From contig KB300307.1 in assembly GCA_000328365.1 (NCBI GenBank), positions 160,227-224,226 of the forward strand: 64,000 nucleotides of DNA, in the 5' to 3' direction. The notes under the pieces were generated by a model that was given only the letters and a program-made list of their open reading frames with translations, was not told the DNA's origin and ran no database searches. The translations under genes and the position numbers were made by a program. Shown here in pieces: positions 29,042 to 42,161 of this stretch (position 1 is the stretch's first letter; every line of letters starts with the position of its first letter). The DNA comes from Capitella teleta (taxonomy: Eukaryota > Annelida > Polychaeta > Capitellidae).

Positions 29042-29999
29042 GGATTCAACTGCCAGGTGCCTTGTGTTCGGGTGCTATCGGTGTACGTGCGTCAAGTGCC
29101 TCCTCTCTTCACCTCCTCTTTCTTTCCTTCGCCTCCTCTTTTCTTCACCTCTTCCTTTCTCTCATCTAAATGATTGAAATATTGACCGGCTACCTTCAAT
29201 ATTTTGATGAATTCATAAAGCGCTGTGATCTTTTCAGGGAAATTCGCCTGTAATCTACTTTCATCTGTTCACAGGTGACGTGACTGGTTTGATTGCAAAA
29301 CAATTTCTTGACTTTATCTTTCGTTCATTTTAATTGCTTTTTCTCGGCATTTTCATCGATTTCGTTGATAACGAAATGTGCGTTAATGATCATCACCTTT
29401 AGTCAATTTCTCTCGTGATAAAAAAAAGACAAAAAAAAAACAACAAAAGTTTTTAATTTTGGATTACTATTTTTTTTTAAGGCTACTTGTTAATTTTGTC
29501 TTCATGTCTTTTGAGCCAGTGAGTGAGTTATTATTATTTTTTGTGTTCACCCGTATTTTTTTTATTTTTTTTTTATTATTATTTTTTTTTTCTGACCATT
29601 GTTTGGTTGAACTGTCACGTGGTGAATATTTTATTCGTTGCACTGGAAGAATTTCCTTCCTTACCTCAAACTGAATAAACATGTCTGTTAACTATATTTC
29701 ATCATGTTTTCACTCAATGCCTGTCACTGAATTCGAAATGATTTTATAAAATGGCTCGCCATTTCTTGGGTCATTTTTCTGATTATTTAATCTGGTCAGT
29801 GGATCAAGTTATTCCATGCTAGCCTGATAGATAATGGAGAAATGACACCATTGGTAAAATAAAAATTGCCAAGATATACGTGGCTTATTGGTGTTATAGA
29901 GGAAGCCATAGCTAAGAAGTTCTTAAATTGTTATTGAACTGGTGAGCTGGTAACACGAGTACAAGTGAATCCACTCTGTCACGTGATGCGTCGTCTGGC

Positions 30000-30041
30000 G
30001 TGCGTTATGATTCATGATATCCTTTTGGAATCATAACGCAC
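30000..30041. repeat. 14-bp perfect inverted repeat of the GTGCGTTATGATTC motif
   Basis: GTGCGTTATGATTC at 30000-30013 and its exact reverse complement at 30028-30041 are separated by 14 bases. It is the longest paired form of a motif scattered through the non-coding parts of the window. Confidence 0.9.
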
Positions 30042-30755
30042 CTCATTAATCTTCGAACGCGGAACGCGTTTCTTAATTAAGTTATCCGGGCGTCGGTCGG
30101 AATAAAGGCACCTGTCACTCAAAGAACAACGCAAAAACAGAAAGAAAAACAACCGAATAACAAGACGGATTTAGAGGCATTTGAGGAAAAAGCGATAAAT
30201 AAAAACATGAATGAGTTTGGCGGGAAAACGAGCGGCGGGCAGACAGACAGGCTGGCGATGCTGAAGGTGGTTGGGCTAGGAGGAGGAGGCGGATGAAAGC
30301 AAGAGTTATCCCCTCGGCTTACCTGGATAAATATAAATGGGGAACGCGAGGGGAGGAGCACCCATCTATCGCGGGTGTCGCCAGACTTCACTTTTGACGG
30401 GAAGGAAAATTTGACTGGAATGGAATGCAAGGCAGACGTCAGCGTCGCTAAGCAACGGACGCTGCACTACTTGTGTGTTACGTTGTGGTACATATAAGAT
30501 TTATTTTCTCCCAGACCCCTGCATCGCGCGACCTGCGCAGGTATTCCACAAGTAAAATGCATTAGCAGCGTGTTCTATTTATCGAACAATGCATTGTGGG
30601 ATGCCTCTCGCATAAGCACAACAATGGGGTATAAAATAATGAAACGAGATGCGATGCCTGATAAGCTGATAAGAGCGTCGCTGCGGGTGCCAGTACAATC
30701 CGCCGTCGACGCCAGTCCGCCAGGCGGTCACCATAAAACGTCTTGTTCTGGCGTC

Positions 30756-30879
30756 ATGTCTGATGACGGCATGGCGACGCCCGACCCTCGAGCCCCGACG
30801 CCCGTCTCCCTCAACAAGTGTCTGAACAACCCAGCGACACACACGGTCAGCGCCACCCAGGCCGCTCAGGCACACCGAG
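30756..30879 (+). other. Weak candidate coding exon
   Basis: An ATG-initiated stretch (MSDDGMATPDPRAPTPVS onward) has coding-like G/C-rich third positions and ends at CACCGAG before gtgatc at 30880. I recognise no domain and see no partner exon. The open frame continues upstream to about 30570, so it may also be an internal exon or chance in GC-rich DNA. Confidence 0.22.
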
Positions 30880-33109
30880 GTGATCGCCCCGTCTGTTTGA
30901 GATGTACTAATTAGCGGCGCAAGTGAAGCACCAAGTCGCACGCGCCATCTCGACGCCGGAGACGCCGAGTCTGTCGCTGAAGTGCGCTCTGGCGACGACG
31001 CGAAGAATCGTTTATTTAGTGCTGTTATGATCTCCACGTATGATTATGAAAAATCCAGTACAACAGTCTATGCGACGTGAATTATACAGGATGTTTATCG
31101 GTATAAAATTGTACTTCTCAGTCTGAAATAAATTATCTATCTATCTATCGATCTATAATTTTGCGCAATGGTATTAATGTCCAGGTGGGTAATGCATGCG
31201 TGCTTGTAGTACAAGCACTTATAATAATGATTAATGCTGTAGTTGTATGGATTTTACTTCAAAGGAAGATTCAGCATTTACCCCTTTGATGTTGAATTAT
31301 AAACCTTGATATGTTTAACCACAGCTAAGAATTATGTCTGTAGTAATGCATAATTTGTACACGCGTTGACTATGTATTCCAATTTATTGAAATCGCGCAT
31401 GGAAAATGATCCAATACAAATAAATAAGAATGTAAAACAACAAAAGGACCCGAGGCGATCACGTGATCGCCCCTGGTCACGTGTCCCGGCGTTGGCGGCA
31501 GCGAAGTGAGCAAGCAATCTTTCGTTTGAGCAATAAACGCTGACAGACATCCTGAATCAAATCATATTAATTGCCACAGCAATTTACCTGCAGTCGATAC
31601 AAACACGTGCGCCACCTGTCGCGCGCATTTTCCCAGGAAACTAGCCGAGCACACGTGCGTTTAAACGATTTGTAAAGCAAAACTATTCAACAAAGCAAGA
31701 ACGCGTCTGCGTGTATTGCAATCGATGCATATTTATGCAACACAGGTTTCTGACTAGATCCGGTGGAAAGGCTTCGATTAATATTTAAGCAACGCTGCTG
31801 GTTCTCTCACATGCCGCGGACCTACCGAAGTTTTTGAGTTCTTACGAGGTTGAATGATGCTTGGACGGGAGGGGGGGGGAGCATTCTATAAATGATTTAT
31901 TCTCGACGTGGGTATATGACATGTAAAATTATAAAATGCTTCTAATGGATTGACGGCAATGCACCTGATGTTTAATTATCTATTTTAAATGTAATAAGAA
32001 ATTAATCGTCGCATAACGACTGTCTTCTGACCACGTGACCCTCACCACAATTGCACGAAACGAGAATACAACTCAATCATAACGCATTTTGACACGTTAC
32101 GATCATATAGTGCGTTATGATCGCTAAGATTTATATCACAGACTTGTGAAAATTCGTTCTGCAATGTTCTACAATCTGGAGAGCAAAGTGCCAACTTCAT
32201 GTACTATGATTCTGGAAACCATTCTCCAACGGCATAATTATTCTGCATACAATTAAAATATTTAATGAATGAATGCACTCAGATGTCGGCAGACAAAGTC
32301 AATCATAGAATTATTTCTCACAGAATCTGACAAGGAAACTGCCAAACACTTTATTTCATCTAAGCAGAGGTATTTGGACAGAGAAACATCAGAACAGCGT
32401 GCAACAACGATGAAAAACCCCTCGTACATAGCCCCCCTCAAGAGAATAACCCCAAATCCCGAATGATTTCCAAAATGGTCAAAATGAGCGAACGATTGCG
32501 GATGAAATGACGACCGATGACCACAGGGTAGCCTTTGCAGATGAGTTCATTTCTGCTCATTCAATGAACAGATTGAGAAATAGATTTTGCACAGAAGCAC
32601 ATTTCACAGCAAACAGTATTTTATCTCTATTACTAATAACAACCAAATGTATGATTCCCTTAGAAAACACAGATGACTAAACCAATAGAAAATATGGATA
32701 CAAGGCTGAGATTAATCAATGATTTCGCTTGTGCTAAAAGAAAGACAATCAAAACTAATATCAAATCATCCATAAAATTCTACATCTGATCTACAACGAG
32801 TTCTGCTGACAAAAACTGCTTGAACGTATAATTAACATAATATTTAAACCGGGGAATTATATTAATATTCGAGGAATACAAATGGATCTAACAAGGGATC
32901 TAAGAAGGAAATAATTACCATACAAAAAAAATAAAAAATAATATACAACCAGATGTATAAAAAGAAAATATTGAGAAAACATTCAAATATAAATTCCAAG
33001 ACTATTAAAAATCATAAGTGCACGCAATCTTTGTACACTTCCCAAATTTCTACATCGTTTTATTAACACAAGTACTGAGAAAGTCCTCTCACATTCCTGG
33101 AATGCTACT

Positions 33110-33130
33110 CACACACACACACACACACAC
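33110..33130. repeat. (CA)n microsatellite
   Basis: About ten CA units just downstream of the dymeclin stop codon (minus strand), probably in its 3' UTR. Confidence 0.9.
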
Positions 33131-33142
33131 TCAGGCATTTGG

Positions 33143-35688
33143 CTATGACGCAGCACTGGACGATGAATGCAGCGAAAATATGCGGATACGACTTGGGTTG
33201 AAGTAAAGCTGAGATGCATGATAAACTAACGACCAGACGTACGGAATGAAGAATTCCTCCGGAGCTTCCTCCTCAACGTACTTGAACTTCAGCTCGGGGA
33301 ATTTCTGTTACATAACAAGAGATACAGAACGTTGAGCTGATGAGGAGGGGTCACTGACCTTGAGGCGATCCTTGCGGAACTGAAGCGCCCCCTGTTTGAT
33401 GACCTCGGCGACCTCGGGAACGGAGAGATTCTTGTCCGCTTGTTCAAGTCGTGCGCTGAAGAAACTGAGCACGGTGTCAATGTTCTGGATGATGTCCTGG
33501 AAGGTGGGGTGGGTGCGGAAGTGGCCAAAGAGCTCCTTGTGGTAGAGCATCGCGTAGACCAGATTGGCGTTGTGCTGGAGAGAGTACGTCAGGGTGGAGT
33601 TGACGATCTCCAGGACCATGCGAATGACCTCCTCCAGAACCGCAAGGTCAGCAATCTGCAAAAACAGGATGATTACATAACAGCACGAAGCGTAAAACGA
33701 GGCGAGAACTTGCATAATCAATGTCCGTCTCCGTGTCGCTGTGGTCCGCTGATTGGTCAGGAAGCTCAGCCGACGACGTATCTTTGATCTGCTCAACCAA
33801 ACGAGAATGCTTCTTCTGTAGCTGACCAAACAAACTGAATCCGAGTCGATTAAAGCGATGATTAAAGACCAACGACTCAAAATCACCTGACGAGGCGTTG
33901 AGCGACATACGGATGCAGATCTCTGAACTGAGCAGACATGTTGGCAAGTGCGGCCAGGCAGTTGGTGTGCAGGTACTTGTCCCGCATACGCGTCATGTTG
34001 TACTGAATCGTGCGAATAACAACAAGGATGAGCAGGCCCCCGAGACTGATCTCTCCAACGCTTCGCTCTTTGAACCACGCGACATTTTTCAGATTCTGAT
34101 ACAAAACAACTGTCAAGCGAACAAGTGGATAAAGGGACTCACGATCTCATGAACTGCTCTGTTGAAGCTGTCGTCCTCACTGAGGATGAGGAGAATGATG
34201 AGAGCCATGTAGATGTGGTGCGAGTTCTTCTCTTGAGCGTGATACAGGATCTTGAGGAGAGGAACGACCAGCTGGTCCACGTTGGTTCTGGACATGACGA
34301 ACGCTTTGATGGAGGAATTGCGGTGCATGAGGAGGTACAGCAGCAGCGTGGTCTGGTCCTCTTTCAGGGTGTTGCATAACACGTCATAGAATGCCGTGTA
34401 GTCGGTCTTGAAGGTCGCAATGGCTTGGTTGCTGTCGGAGTCTTCTGCTGAGTGGACGCATTCGTGTTTGGGACGCCCAGCGTGAACGTAATTACCTTGG
34501 GAGTTGGTGAATGCAAAGAGCGCTTGTCTGTAAGGGTTATGCAGACCGGATTCACTTGTGCAGTGGTTGGCTAGCACCAGCGTGAGCAGGAGGCTCTGGG
34601 TGGCCAGCAGAGGCACGTCCAGAACTTCAACCTCTCCCGACGAAATCAATCGCGGGCCAATGCCCAACGTCATAACGCTGAAGAGACCAGCTGGCAAAGA
34701 AAGCGTGAGTTCTGAGTTCACACACAAGGGGGCGCTCACTGGCGACAGCTGCGGACGCCTTGTACAGCATTCCATGACCTCCGTTGGCCGTGACCAGCTC
34801 CCGTGGCGCCATCTCTTGCTTCACAAAGTTCTGAATCAGCGTCTTCATGAGAACGCACGCGTGAATGGAGCTGAAGGCACATTAGATTCAAGTTAGACGC
34901 GATGAAGAAGGACTCACCATTTGCCCTGCATGATGTGCTTGAAGAAGGAAGACTGTCCGGCAGGAGAAGGTTGAAACATCTGGATGGAGAGCAGCACAAG
35001 CAGAAGATTCACGCATTCCAAGTGGAGAGCATATGTGTAACCCCTGCAACAGAATGCTCGGGTTAAACATTCGCAGAAAGCGCTCAACTTACAGGACGGG
35101 AACATCCACCAGGATTTCATTGAGGCAGCAGAGGAGCAGATCCATGATGTCCTCTTTTGGCTCCGCTTCAGAGGAAAATAGGTCAGGAAAGGTCAAAGAG
35201 GTCATTGGTGAAGGTCACCTTCAGCTTTGGGTGAGGTCATCTCAAACTGCTGCAGAAGCATCTCATCCGAGAGATTCTCCACGAAATATTTGCAGATATT
35301 TCTGATGATGAACAGAGCATTGTACGTCTGCCAGGTGAAGATGTTGTCTTCAAGCTCATTGCTCGACTTCAGTTCGGTCGCTCGCGTAAGGAAAACGCGA
35401 ACCAGAGATCCAAAGTTGCCCGTCTGGCAGTTGTTGATGGCAAAATTCTTGCAGATGGTCACGGTGGATTCTTCTAAAAGACGCTGATCGGCGCTGAGAG
35501 GGAGGGAGGGAGGGAGGTTGATAGGGGAAATGGGATCAGTGCGCTCACCTGGTGCGAGGGATGTGGAAGGTGAAGGAAAGCAGCTGGTTCCAAAAAGGGT
35601 CATTAGGGGTCAAACACTCGGAGCTGGCAAGTTGCTTAAGGTGCGGGTTGGATGCTAGCTCACTCAGACTGCTGCTCTCAGCGCCCAT
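33143..35688 (-). CDS. DYM: Dymeclin
   Basis: Ten exons on the minus strand: 35688-35549, 35493-35219, 35165-35093, 35043-34918, 34870-34740, 34690-34143, 34095-33887, 33834-33714, 33655-33359 and 33304-33143, giving 693 residues. Dymeclin is a peripheral Golgi protein involved in Golgi organisation and trafficking. Strong matches to human DYM include [78 protein letters not shown] and [21 protein letters not shown] at the start keeps the Gly2 and Ser6 expected for N-myristoylation, as in the human protein. Intron 8 uses a GC donor (GCAAGT). Exon 6 (548 nt) carries an insertion relative to human near residues about 260-280 (histidine/serine-rich). Confidence 0.96.
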
Positions 35689-38513
35689 CTTAAAACAGGT
35701 TCACAGGTGACGCCTGTCAAAAATGAGACAGCATTGGTCATGTGTGAGGACATGATGGAGGCCATTTGATCACAAACAGAACAAAAAGGAATGCCAATAA
35801 GCCAATCGTTAGACAGGCGGTCAGAGCAACTGAGCTAATTGATGCATCTGAGGACCAGAAAGGTGAGTGCACTGGCGCATGCCAGCATGGTGAAGGGGCG
35901 TGGCACTCGACACTGCCTTTATAATTTATTGATAGGTTCTCTGAATTATCACAAGTAGAATGATTATCATTAATTATCTGGGTATGGAAGTATCCCAATA
36001 TAGTTATAGATAAATGATCAATTTGAGTTTATAATTATAAATGTATTAATAAACTCTACTTAAAACTACTACAACTTTCAAGTTTCAATCAACTTACAAT
36101 TATGAATGAATCAAGGATTCAACGCTTAATGCATTGATGGACACTCCGCGCTAACATATCATCGCAGTCACCCAAAAGGAAAAGAACAAGGATTTCATTT
36201 GTAACCTGAAGACACCAAAACGTAATTGTATCAAGTGTTGGGTGAATAATCAGCCGAGAAACCCCTGATTTCGTGTCATTTACCTGTTTGTGATCGAAGA
36301 CGAAGTTGTCAAAACGACTCCACGTAGCAATCGTCTGCTACTTCCGGTTCAAGAAGCGTAGCACTTTGGACGCAAATTGCGCTGTCTCCGGCCAACAATT
36401 ATTCTTGATCGTGAAATAAGTCATTTGGGTTCGAAAATATGTGAATATGGCACATTATCGTGTTAAAGTCGCGGAAAATAGCTTGACAATCAGGAAATCT
36501 TGAAATTCATAACGCACCTACAAAAGTTGCATGTTGATTCTGAATTCGGCAATGTGAAAAGGGATGTGGAAGGTATCTCTGACACCAATGACGAAACTCT
36601 ATTCAGAATTACATTTACATTAGGTTTACATTCAATGATTTCCTTGAATGCATTATACAGAGTGGGCCAATATTAGTCTATCTACTCCATGTTAAAAACA
36701 AACATTTCAAATTTGCTAAAACTGACCAATCATTCCGGAAAATAACTACCCGCTATGTATTGACTAACTTATTCTGCGCCAATATACGAAAAGAAATAAA
36801 ATGAAAAGTAAGTTTTGAATGAGAGAGAGACATCTGAATGCGAGTGGTGTGTGATCGCGAAGAGAGCAAAATCAGATGAGCCCCTGAACGAGCATTTCGA
36901 AATGTCATTTGTTGCATGGCACTTTAATACAAAGTTACAAACTCTCTGCTTTGTCTTGACTTTGAGAAAAAAACAATCATTAGTGCTACACTCATAACAA
37001 CAGTACTCTCAAACAACAAAACAGTACAAGAACAATGCCTTATTTATACGTCAAATGGAGGCTATCCATGGTCCGGGTCCTGTTTGCAGCCAAAAATGGA
37101 AATATCGCAGAAAGATGAGTGCACGCTATTAATTAAGATAAATCGGCATAAATGTTTATGAAATTGGAATATAAATAATAGGAATGGCAGCATGACATGT
37201 TAGACTAACCACATCACGCATTCCAAGTTCGTATCTTTTCATGGTTATTACACTGTGGTATGTTTTGTTTCACTTTCTCGGAAACGTGCCGCGCCATTGA
37301 AAAGCATTGAAATCTTTGACATGAAGTATATAGACTACTTTTGGTCCACTCTGTATACGTCTCCTTCGATATAATATATACTGGGCACCACAGATTATAG
37401 CATAAAATTATAATCTGTGTTTTTCAGAGTCATGCTTTGTGATGATTACTCTTTAGTATGGTTTGAATGATTCATCCTATGTAAGCCAGTATAGGCATGT
37501 TAAGTGACGACATAGCCGCATGGCGGAGGATTAACACAATCACCAACCTTTAAATAAGTCATACGTCAGCTCATAACAAATACCTGCAATTAAATACACC
37601 CCTATGCATGCATAGGCATGCGGGCAAGCCTTTTCTAAACAAAACGGGACATCGGCCTATCTCCCCAATAAAAAAAGATTGCTATAGTGTGTCCCCTAGT
37701 TGAACCCCCGATTGTATGATAAAAAGAGCACCACACACGAAATTCATACTACATGTATAATGTGAGAAAAAATAAAATTGTGCTAAAATATTATTAATTT
37801 ATTCATAATTTCTGCAATTTCGGTGCGCGGAAACCAAAATCTGCAACAGTCGAATGAACGAAAGACATAGTTGCCATGGCAACGATTGGCGCGTATAGGA
37901 AGTTGTGGGACACGCGATGACCACTTTTCATGAGCGATGTCAGATCTGGTATATACTAACAGGAAGGAGCTCATCTCCATATCTATGCCAGCACGAGCAA
38001 CACGTGATCAGATACGGTTCGGCCTCTCTGACGTATCTCTATCAAGAGAGTCTCTACACAGAGTCTTTGAATGAAACACTCTCATACATTGCATCAATTT
38101 TACCTTATACTACGTGTATATTCATAACTCAGTGATGCCGAAAATTTGACCTCCTTGATAAATATTGGTGTAATTTGCACGACAAGTATACACTTGAGCA
38201 TTCAGTAGGATTACTTAATTCGGTCACAAACAGGGATTTGGACAAATTATTGAGCCATTTATAGATCAGTGTGTTTCTTTTGCACTTAAGTACTACTGTA
38301 CTAGTAGACGTATACATGTGCATGCTGTATCCAAGACTTCTCGATTGGAAAACACTCTCGCGAAATGCGTTATGATTGAGATAAATGTTAAATTCCGTTA
38401 ACGTGTAACTGCTGCTTTCTCGTCATAACGCATATTTGTCGTTTCATCTCTTCGGGACTCGAGTCTTCGTTGCTGTCACAACTCACTGGAGCATTTTCGG
38501 CGCACGATAAGTA
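35689..38513. other. Shared upstream region of DYM (-) and MIF4G-domain gene (+)
   Basis: This 2.8-kb spacer separates two divergent genes. No additional exon is supported. It contains a perfect palindromic X-box-like site at 37870-37883 and a pair of inverted GCGTTATGA motifs at 38365-38375 and 38423-38433, about 90-150 bp upstream of the MIF4G start codon. Confidence 0.5.
37870..37883. promoter_or_regulatory. Palindromic RFX X-box-like site
   Basis: GTTGCCATGGCAAC is a perfect 14-bp palindrome and an ideal RFX consensus. It lies 631 bp upstream of the MIF4G-domain start codon and 2.2 kb from the dymeclin start. RFX sites often mark cilium-related genes; neither neighbour is a classic one. 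Confidence 0.5.
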
Positions 38514-41479
38514 ATGTCAGGAAAAGGAAGAGGTCGTGGAAGGGGTGCCCTTATCATGCAACAAGACACGAAGCCTGGAGGGGTAAATTGGTTGCCCATA
38601 TTGCTGCCTCATGTGGGCGATATTAGAGGGAAATTCGTTGGATGCCGCTCCCCGAGTCTCTCCCTATCCGTGACCCCTTGACCCGGCCTGACAGCGACAG
38701 ACGCTCTGAAGTCATTACATGCTTGCGCCAGTGTGATGGTGGTAGTATTTAACACCTCTCTGGGACGGTATCAATTGTCAGTAATTCAGACAAATTGTCA
38801 TTCTATGATTCTCAGATCTCAGCTTACTTTAGATTCCCACTTTTCACTGAATCACTTGCCTGCTCGCATATACTAACTATGCCTACTCACTTGATTAGTA
38901 TCACTCGTTTGTTGAAATTGTTGATTTATTCCACTGAATTTTGCCCTGATGGTGGGCGTTCCTGGTGGCATGCTTCTCAGTGACTACTCAGTCACTAGTA
39001 CTAGTAGTAGTACTGGCTCAGTGAGTCAGTTTGGCAGCTGAAATTGCTGAATCACTCAGTCAGTAAGAGCAAGTCTACTTTTTTTCAGTCATTTGAGGCA
39101 GCGTTCTCAGGTTGAGTTGAGGCTCCTTGTTGCATGCAATAGAAAATACTTAACTCTCCTTAATTGTGACTACAATTCTTGGAGCACTTGCCGAATCACC
39201 CCGGACCCCAAATATTGCAATCGTGGGGAGGGTATCCCAATCGCTCTAAAAAGGGCGCTATTAAATTTTAGGGGTGTAGAGACAAAAATGGGGTATGTTT
39301 TTTTTGGGAAAGTTAGCGATTTGTGTATACCGCCACCTCTCCTCTACTCGCCTTGCGCATCTCCGTCATTGTCTGCTTTGCCTGAGAAGAGAGGAAACAT
39401 GCAATTATCAGTGATGATTAACTAACCTGTTATGAGACATGGTTCGATTTCGGACCGTACACCTCAGTGGAAAAACCATTTTCAGCATTTAATCTATTTC
39501 ATGTCTTCAAAACCTGTTAAATCAATCTCGATAGTCCACACAGAGATAACTCTCGACAGCGTTTTAACACGAAAACTGTTTCAATTACTATGAAATAAAA
39601 TCTTACCCTCTACCATCCCGCTAAACTTTTGCTATAGGAACAGCAAACAATGCGACGGCTCAATTAAAGGCTCATAGGTGACCCACAGCATTGGGACTGC
39701 ATGCATCCCATCCCCTGATTAACCACCTGAATATTCGTTAATAGTTTTATTTCACTATTCGCCCAGCCTTAAATATAATACTTTCAGTATCGAGAGTGCT
39801 GTTAAATAGCATCCATTCATTGATTCATTTATTCATGTTTTTATTTACCTGTTTTTGGCCTTGAAATCATGATTCCGCGAAACGACTCTTTAAAGGGAGG
39901 GAGAACTGGTTAAAAATGGACTTTGAGTCGTTATTTGATGCACCAAAAATGATTCCTATGCCTGGCCCACACAAGAAATATCATCGCTAACGATTTCGCG
40001 GGAGATATATTGCTAACTAGGCGTGACGTCAGGAGCTGTGATGAAACACCGAGTTCCCCATCTTTTACAATGGGCCTCGTCATATCAGCGTGTCCTGCGA
40101 CTAAACACCTGGATATTTTTTTATTTTCTTTTCGGAAATAGATAGAATAATCATTTTGCCACCAGTCAGGTGCGAAAAAAAAATATTTTTCGCTATTTTT
40201 CTTATTTTAACAAGCGATTTTCTAGGACACCTACCATGTTTCTCATCCTGAAACAGTAAAAAGGTCAGCCAGAGTGCACCACGCATGCGCTTTCGTTTCG
40301 TAAACAACAGAGATGTCCTTTTATGGCGAAGGTGATCTGCTCTGATTGGCTGAAATCGATAGCTTTACGAGGGGAACGGGACCAATCAGCCATCAGCCAA
40401 ACCAAGCCATCAGCTGACGTTTGCCTCCTATACTTCGCAATGGAAGCCATTCTCCCATAGGCGCAATGCTAACCCCGATATTCGGAATCCATTATTTCCT
40501 TACGCTTGCATCCAGGCGTGGTGTTTTTGGCACGGAATGCTATCAATTGGTGCTATGAGTCAATAGAACATCACTTAAAATTTAGTTCCCCATCCCTTTA
40601 AGTTATGAAAAATGCTTCTGAACACATAGATTAGTGGCTCCGATTTTCCAGATGATTTTATTGTGACCTTACCATGACCTTACCATGACCTGTGTTTCTC
40701 ACAGGCAGTAACCGATCCAATGGAATCTCTTACGAATATGGTGAACAGTCTGAGCATCGACTGTCCACCAACGGAACTGATGATCGTGAAGGATTCGGCC
40801 AAGAAGCTAGTCATCAGTCCCTCCAACCAGGACGAGGTAATCTCCATTGTCTTCAAGCGCTGTAAACAAGACTGGAGATTTGCTGCTACTGCAGCAGGCA
40901 TTTTCCAAGACTTGGCTGACATTGAGACCACCGAAGAACAGATCAAGTTCCGTCAGCGCCTCTTGAAAGTTCTTCAGGGAGACTACACCAGGCGCAACGC
41001 CCTCCGAACCGAAGACCACGGTCACTTCCTCGGCCTCATCTCCCTCCTAACTCAGACACTTTGCTACGTGCGACTGAAGGACGGAGAGCCCTTCAAACCG
41101 CTCGCTGAACCAGTCATGGAAAGCATAATGATGTGCCTGGACAACAAGGCCAGCAACGACGAACTGGAGTGTGTTGCACAACAGGTGAGCTATTCAGACG
41201 CAAAAACCAACGCCTGCATTGCATCGATTCGTTTTGCAGCTTCTGGACGTAGGACTCTTGCTGTCTTCTATGATCGACTGCGCTCGACAGCAAAGACTCC
41301 GAAACAACGTCAAGGATCTCATCGCTGCCGGGAGGTGAGTTCTGCCTCATTTGCATGTTATTTGCATCTGATTTGCATATCCAAGCAGGGGTTCGGTTGA
41401 AACCAGACGCAAGTTCATCAGCATCATTGAGGGATTTGCCTCCAATTGGGATTTGCACTCACCCAGCTACAAGAAATGA
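38514..41479 (+). CDS. MIF4G domain-containing protein (MIF4GD/PAIP1-like)
   Basis: Four exons: 38514-38582, 40705-41184, 41240-41334 and 41389-41479. All are GT-AG with closing phases, giving 244 residues. The short first exon encodes a basic glycine/arginine lead (MSGKGRGRGRGALIMQQ). The rest is one MIF4G-type helical repeat domain: KFRQRLLKVLQGDYTRRNAL, LISLLTQTLCYVRLKDGEPF, LLDVGLLLSSMIDCARQQ and FISIIEGFASNWDL. The pattern and total length match MIF4GD (SLIP1), which links histone mRNA stem-loop binding protein to translation; the RG-rich start recalls PAIP1. Orthology is not settled. A MITE sits in intron 1. Poly(A) signal AATAAA at 41643-41648, only about 500 bp from the convergent USP8 stop. 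Confidence 0.85.
39890..40601 (+). mobile_element. TTAA-flanked MITE, copy 3 (full length), in an intron
   Basis: A 712-bp copy with both termini (TTAAAGGGAGGGAGAACT on the left, CCCATCCCTTTAA on the right). It lies in intron 1 of the MIF4G-domain gene, about 100 bp before exon 2, and is near-identical to 5833-6548. It is non-coding and carries a TGACGTCA at 40024. Confidence 0.92.
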
Positions 41480-42161
41480 GCTACCCTCCCCTCCCTCTGT
41501 TCATCATTCGATCATGTTTTAAAACAACCAGATCACTCATGAGTCACATGATCCATTCGCTGTTCTGATTATTTTTAATGTTTTCCTTGTGAGTAGTCCT
41601 CCTGCGTGTTTTCCCCCCCCCGCCCCCGCTCGTTTTTGATGTAATAAAATTCTTGGCATCACACATCTTCTTTTCATTGCGTATTTCGGTTTTGAAACAA
41701 TACAAGTTTTGCCTAACTTTGCCGTTGCATATTATACATCATACACAGATATAGTTGCGGGTTGTTTGTGTCAGAATATTATATGTGCAGGTGATGTGAG
41801 GTCAAATGAGAATCAAACTGGTGCCCCTCCTGCTGAACATAAATTGTGCTCAACTTTCTTGTAACTTTTTCTATCATCTTGGTAAACAGGAAGCACAAAG
41901 ATGATTTGAAAGCACTTCTTTTATTCCGAGGATTCATGACTGTTACACGTACTTCATAATTCAGAATTAATATATGTGAAATCAATAACTGACTTCACAG
42001 ATTTGAAAACACCCCAAAAAACGTTTACATGATAAATAAATGCAGAGGTAATATTAGACAAATCAACAATTTAATCAGGACTAAGATACAAAACATACAC
42101 AGTGTTGATAGCAATCTTATAATTTTGCAGGAGGTTCTCGCTTTGTGTGTTTTTCAGTAAG

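Larger units (their letters stand above)
28898..33142. other. Smad 3' UTR and gene-poor spacer
   Basis: The Smad 3' UTR probably ends near 29700. Beyond it lie low-complexity T and A tracts (29430-29600), a (TATC)n stretch near 31135-31152, paired ATCATAACG motifs near 30000 and 32080, a G run near 31870, and one weak candidate exon at 30756-30879. The right end is the 3' flank of dymeclin, with a minus-strand AATAAA at 33059-33064. Nothing else is supported. Confidence 0.5.
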
